Shown here piece after piece: positions 61,068 through 64,000 of a stretch of 64,000 nt of DNA. The notes below the pieces were generated by a model, which was not told where the DNA came from, did no database searches, and saw only the letters and a program-made list of their open reading frames with translations. The DNA is taken from the NCBI RefSeq assembly GCF_023015985.1, contig NZ_JALKAO010000007.1, positions 1-64,000 of the forward strand, written 5' to 3'. Origin of the DNA: Marivita sp. S6314. Its GTDB lineage: Bacteria; Pseudomonadota; Alphaproteobacteria; Rhodobacterales; Rhodobacteraceae. The position numbers and the translations under genes were made by a program. Numbering within the stretch: the first letter of the stretch is position 1; each line of letters begins with the position of its first letter.

Positions 61068-61925
61068 TCAGCGCAGCGTCAAGCGGGCATGTCGGGTGAC
61101 AGGGCCATCCCCCTGCGCCGCGATGCGCGCGATGGCGTCTTGCAAGGGCTCGTAAACGACGGCCATGTGATGCGCATTGGCGTGCAGCAAGGTGTCTACA
61201 TCCGCGACCCAGCCAACATGGCCCTTCCAGAACATCACATCCCCCCGTTGCGGTGGCGTGCCTTCCGGCATCGTCTCACCCAAGGACGCGGCTTGTTGAT
61301 CGCTGTCGCCGGGGCACGGGATGTTGCAGGCCCGGCAGGCCATCTGCACAAGCCCCGAGCAGTCGATCCCGAAGGCCGAATTGCCACCCCAAAGATAGGG
61401 CGTGCCCAGCAGCGTTTCGGCCACGGCGACGGGATCGTCTGCGTCGTTGTCAATCTCACACAGGTGGGCAGACGGGATGTAGAGGTCATGCGGTGCGCCC
61501 CGGATTGTGCTCCATCGGTCAGTGGCGGCGGTGACCGTCACCTCTGACCCGATGGACAGGGCAACCTGTTCGGCGCGGGTGGCTTTGAAATCCGGCTCGG
61601 ACAGCGCCATCGTCTGGCGCGCGATCACGCGGTGGGTGGGCGGTGCCACCACCGGTTCCAGCATCTGTGCTTCGATATAACCTGCATAGCCATCCGCGCG
61701 CGAGAAACCGAAGGCAAAGCCCTGCGCGACGTCGAGTACGCAAAAGGTCTGTCCCCACAGCACTTCGCGGTCACGCGCGCCTCCGGGGCGGCGCCACAAA
61801 GCGGCGACCGGTGGCCATGTCACACGATGATCGGTGCCGTCGGTGAAGGTCTCGGCTGTTACCTGCCCCTTGAGGCTGGAATGGGCCACGGTGCCGTTGG
61901 ACCAGAGCGATCGGCTGTCGGTCAT
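61068..61925 (-). CDS. NlpC/P60-family cysteine peptidase with SH3-like N-terminus
   Basis: A 285-residue cell-wall peptidase. The C-terminal NlpC/P60 domain (about residues 165-285) shows LLGTPYLWGGNSAFGIDCSG with the catalytic Cys, then WKGHVGWVAD with the catalytic His and HANAHH. The N-terminal 160 residues look like SH3b domains. It has no signal peptide, so it should act in the cytoplasm on murein peptides. Its ATG overlaps the aminopeptidase stop by four bases, a pairing that fits recycling of peptidoglycan peptides. Confidence 0.88.
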   Translation of the reverse strand: MTDSRSLWSNGTVAHSSLKGQVTAETFTDGTDHRVTWPPVAALWRRPGGARDREVLWGQTFCVLDVAQGFAFGFSRADGYAGYIEAQMLEPVVAPPTHRVIARQTMALSEPDFKATRAEQVALSIGSEVTVTAATDRWSTIRGAPHDLYIPSAHLCEIDNDADDPVAVAETLLGTPYLWGGNSAFGIDCSGLVQMACRACNIPCPGDSDQQAASLGETMPEGTPPQRGDVMFWKGHVGWVADVDTLLHANAHHMAVVYEPLQDAIARIAAQGDGPVTRHARLTLR

Positions 61926-63307
61926 AGGTCGAGCAGGTCCGGCAGGGCGTCAAACAACGCCCGCGCGCCCTGCAACGCGCCGCCCTTGGGACGCCCGGGC
62001 GCTGCGGTTGGCTGCCAGCCGTAGATGTCGAAATGCACGTAGCGGTCGTCTTCTTTCACAAAGCGGCGCAGGAAAAGTGCCGCCGTGATTGCACCGGCAA
62101 AGCCGCCCTTGGGCGCATTGTCGAGATCCGCGATCCCCGGTTCAATCATCTCTTCGTACGGGGCGTGAAACGGCATCCGCCACACCGGGTCGGCAACGCG
62201 ACGGGCCGACAGGTCAAGCGAGGTGGCGATGACGTCATCATCGGTGAAATACGGGGCGAGGTCAGGGCCCACCGCAACGCGGGCCGCACCGGTCAGGGTC
62301 GCCATGGAGACAATCAGGCTGGGCTCCTCCTCGGCAGCAAGGCACAAGGCATCGGCCAGAACAAGCCGCCCTTCGGCGTCGGTGTTATTGATCTCGACCG
62401 TGAGGCCCTTGCGCGAGGTGAGAATATCCTGCGGCCGGAAACTGTTGCTGCTGACACTGTTTTCCACCGCCGGAATCAAGACACGCAGACGCAGGGGCAG
62501 GTTTGAGGCCATGATCATATGGGCCAGCCCCAGCACGTTGGCGGCACCGCCCATATCCTTTTTCATCAGACCCATGGACCCGCCGGGTTTGAGGTTGAGT
62601 CCGCCGGTGTCAAAGCACACGCCCTTGCCAACCAGTGTCAGGTGCGGGCCTTGCGATCCCCAGGTCATGTCAATCAGGCGCGGCGCGCGGCTGGAGGCGC
62701 GCCCAACCGTGTGGATCATCGGGAAATTCTGGTCGAGCAGCGCGTCGCCGGTGATGACCGAGATCGTGGCACCATGCTGGTCAGCCAGGGCCCGGGCGGC
62801 GGCGTCCAGTTCATCCGGCCCCATATCTGACGCCGGGGTGTTGATCAGGTCGCGGGTGAGAAATTCGGCTTCGGCGAGGGTGTTGATCCGGTCCGCGTCA
62901 ACACCGTCCGGCGCGACCAGCGACGCCATGTCAGACTTGGCGTCGCTGTAGCGGTCGAACTGATAGCTTGCCAGAAGCCACCCCAGCACTTCCTGTTCCA
63001 GCTGATCCTCGGGCACGCCACTGGCGATGCGGTAGGTGCCCGGCGCCAGTTTGGGCAGCGCCGCCGCAAGGGCAAAGCGGCTGCGCTTGCGTTTTGCCGC
63101 CGTGCCATAGCCGATCAACGCCGCTTCGGGTTGGCCCAGATCGTTCGGGATCATCAAGGCCGATCCCAGCGCGCCTTTGAAGCCGCTTGCGTCGACCCAG
63201 GTGCGGATTTTGTCGCTTTGCTGTCCGGCCCATAGCGCGACGTCGTCACTGCCAAGGACGTGAAGTGGCACAGCTTTTGTGCCCGCAGGCGCAAGTGCTA
63301 CGGTCAT
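61922..63307 (-). CDS. Leucyl aminopeptidase family (M17) protein
   Basis: A 461-residue zinc/manganese aminopeptidase. The M17 signature NNTDAEGRLVLAD is present, with VGKGVCFDTGGLNLKPGGSM and the Lys-bearing MKKDMGGAANVLG before it. The N-terminal part diverges from E. coli PepA, as in other alphaproteobacterial members. Start chosen at ATG 63307 with AAGGGG upstream, because the extra N-terminal codons are not family-like. Co-transcribed with the NlpC/P60 gene downstream. Confidence 0.92.
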   Translation of the reverse strand: MTVALAPAGTKAVPLHVLGSDDVALWAGQQSDKIRTWVDASGFKGALGSALMIPNDLGQPEAALIGYGTAAKRKRSRFALAAALPKLAPGTYRIASGVPEDQLEQEVLGWLLASYQFDRYSDAKSDMASLVAPDGVDADRINTLAEAEFLTRDLINTPASDMGPDELDAAARALADQHGATISVITGDALLDQNFPMIHTVGRASSRAPRLIDMTWGSQGPHLTLVGKGVCFDTGGLNLKPGGSMGLMKKDMGGAANVLGLAHMIMASNLPLRLRVLIPAVENSVSSNSFRPQDILTSRKGLTVEINNTDAEGRLVLADALCLAAEEEPSLIVSMATLTGAARVAVGPDLAPYFTDDDVIATSLDLSARRVADPVWRMPFHAPYEEMIEPGIADLDNAPKGGFAGAITAALFLRRFVKEDDRYVHFDIYGWQPTAAPGRPKGGALQGARALFDALPDLLDL

Positions 63308-63367
63308 GAAGATCCCCTTTGTCGCTTGGTCAAAGGGTACGCCGATGACCGACCGCTGCAAGGGAAA

Positions 63368-63751
63368 TCAGAGCGACAGGTCCATTCCAACTTCGGCACA
63401 GGAAATGGCAAGTTCCGCGCTGCGCAGCAGGCGGCACAGCGTGGCCGCCAGTGCAACCCCTTCGCCGCGATCCACACAGATCACCACGTCTTCGGCGATG
63501 GTCGCGACACAGGGCAAACCGATCTGTTCGGCGATTGGAATCAGCGCGCGTACGGATTTGCGCAATTCGGGCGTTTCCGCCCGCGTGTAATGTTCGCGGA
63601 TCTGCGACAGGCGCGATGCCATGTCTTCAAGCGCGCGGCACAGAATGTTCTCAGCCACGTTTGGCCCCAGATCCCGACTCAGCGCATTGAGCGTGTCTTC
63701 ATCGAAATATGCGGTATCATGCGGATGCAGAACCGAGATTTGGTCCACCAT
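63368..63751 (-). CDS. Hypothetical helical protein (127 aa), possibly degenerate Hpt-like
   Basis: No family is certain. The sequence is helical throughout: FDEDTLNALSRDLGPNVAEN, then ALEDMASRLSQIREHYT and PIAEQIGLPCVATIAEDVV. The length and four-helix pattern recall histidine phosphotransfer domains, but there is no His at the expected HxxKG position. ATG at 63751 follows AAAGGA. It lies 60 bases upstream of the aminopeptidase gene on the same strand. Confidence 0.65.
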   Translation of the reverse strand: MVDQISVLHPHDTAYFDEDTLNALSRDLGPNVAENILCRALEDMASRLSQIREHYTRAETPELRKSVRALIPIAEQIGLPCVATIAEDVVICVDRGEGVALAATLCRLLRSAELAISCAEVGMDLSL

Positions 63752-63897
63752 CGTTTTTCCTTTCTCACCCCAACCTTGAAGCGGTTCTGGCAGCAATCGG
63801 TTTCCATCCGGTGACTCCCGCGACGGTTTTTCTCTCGAATTCCGATCAAATTCGACGTATCCCGCATGGAATGACGTATGACGAGGCGGAGGAATTC

Positions 63898-64000
63898 ATG
63901 AACGCCGCGAAGCCGCTGCCTTCTTATCTTATCCAGCGTTACCATGGCTGGAAGGCGACCACCTATTCAGACAATCGGGCCTGGTACAAACGGCTTGCCA
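63898..64000 (+). CDS. Probable beta-carbonic anhydrase, N-terminal fragment
   Basis: The window ends after 34 codons. The visible start, AAKPLPSYLIQRYHGWKATT followed by YSDNRAWYKRLA, is the N-terminal region of Rhodobacteraceae beta-carbonic anhydrases as I recall them; the zinc-binding motifs lie beyond the edge. ATG at 63898 follows GGAGGA. The open frame continues upstream to a GTG at 63811, but without homology. Confidence 0.55.
   Translation, partial: MNAAKPLPSYLIQRYHGWKATTYSDNRAWYKRLA

Noticed and set aside
63811-63897. Longer N-terminus for the probable carbonic anhydrase from a GTG at 63811
   Set aside because: The upstream codons are in frame but not like the family, while the ATG at 63898 has a good ribosome site.
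1-64000. CRISPR arrays, insertion sequences, prophage or toxin-antitoxin genes
   Set aside because: No regularly spaced repeats, transposase, integrase, cas or phage structural motifs were seen in any recognisable frame.

Overview
The window reads as chromosomal DNA of a Roseobacter-group alphaproteobacterium (Rhodobacteraceae). It is GC-rich and densely coding. The housekeeping genes look alphaproteobacterial: ribosomal protein S4 with a GTG start, GreA, a nuclease-type MutL, the aa3-oxidase subunit IV mini-protein, ETF-ubiquinone oxidoreductase and a PhaA-PhaB pair. There are about 70 supportable protein genes and one tRNA gene. I saw no insertion sequence, integrase, phage gene or CRISPR array.

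Region 1 (1-26.5 kb) is a nitrogen-salvage block. It opens with the 3' end of an ornithine-cyclodeaminase-like gene, a UreI/AmiS-type amide or urea channel and a Rid-family protein. A purine-ring module follows: urate permease, ureidoglycolate lyase, a fused allantoinase PuuE/OHCU decarboxylase, hydroxyisourate hydrolase, a LysR regulator and the membrane cytochrome-linked urate hydroxylase PuuD. Next come a phytanoyl-CoA-dioxygenase-like enzyme, a GlxA-type regulator and a clear creatinase. An unassigned catabolic operon follows (acyl-CoA ligase, nitronate-monooxygenase-like flavoprotein, Rieske oxygenase), then tRNA-Arg(CCT) and a LacI regulator. The block ends with a reductive pyrimidine-degradation locus: PreT-PreA dihydropyrimidine dehydrogenase, hydantoinase, carbamoyl-amide hydrolase, a four-gene ThiY-like ABC importer and a RutR-type repressor. 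Closely matching palindromic operators (TTTACCAATTGGTAAA and TTTATCAACTGGTAAA) lie in front of both pyrimidine transcription units, which makes this a self-contained predicted regulon.

Region 2 (26.6-43.5 kb) is mixed core metabolism: a DUF1127 mini-protein, rpsD, an EAL-domain protein, phaA-phaB, a DMT exporter, an MhqO/MhqD-like pair, a GcvA-like LysR regulator beside a 34-codon gene, YdcH, a TrmN6-like methyltransferase, polyprenyl diphosphate synthase facing ispE, a TPR protein, ETF-QO, a FadR-type regulator beside a TauE/SafE exporter, and greA.

Region 3 (43.5-64 kb) holds a molybdenum-cofactor cluster: a MoeA with an extra ~300-residue N-terminal domain, MobB, MobA and FdhD. It continues with AzlC-AzlD, a lipoprotein, CoxIV, a second PhyH-like enzyme, rmuC-mutL, an AEC transporter, the fghA-UPF0178-HAD-ornithine cyclodeaminase string, an MFS transporter, the NlpC/P60-leucyl aminopeptidase pair, and the start of a probable beta-carbonic anhydrase at the right edge.

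The items most worth a second look are the RutR regulon with its ABC importer, the unassigned ligase-flavoprotein-Rieske operon, the MoeA fusion, and the very small genes beside regulators.
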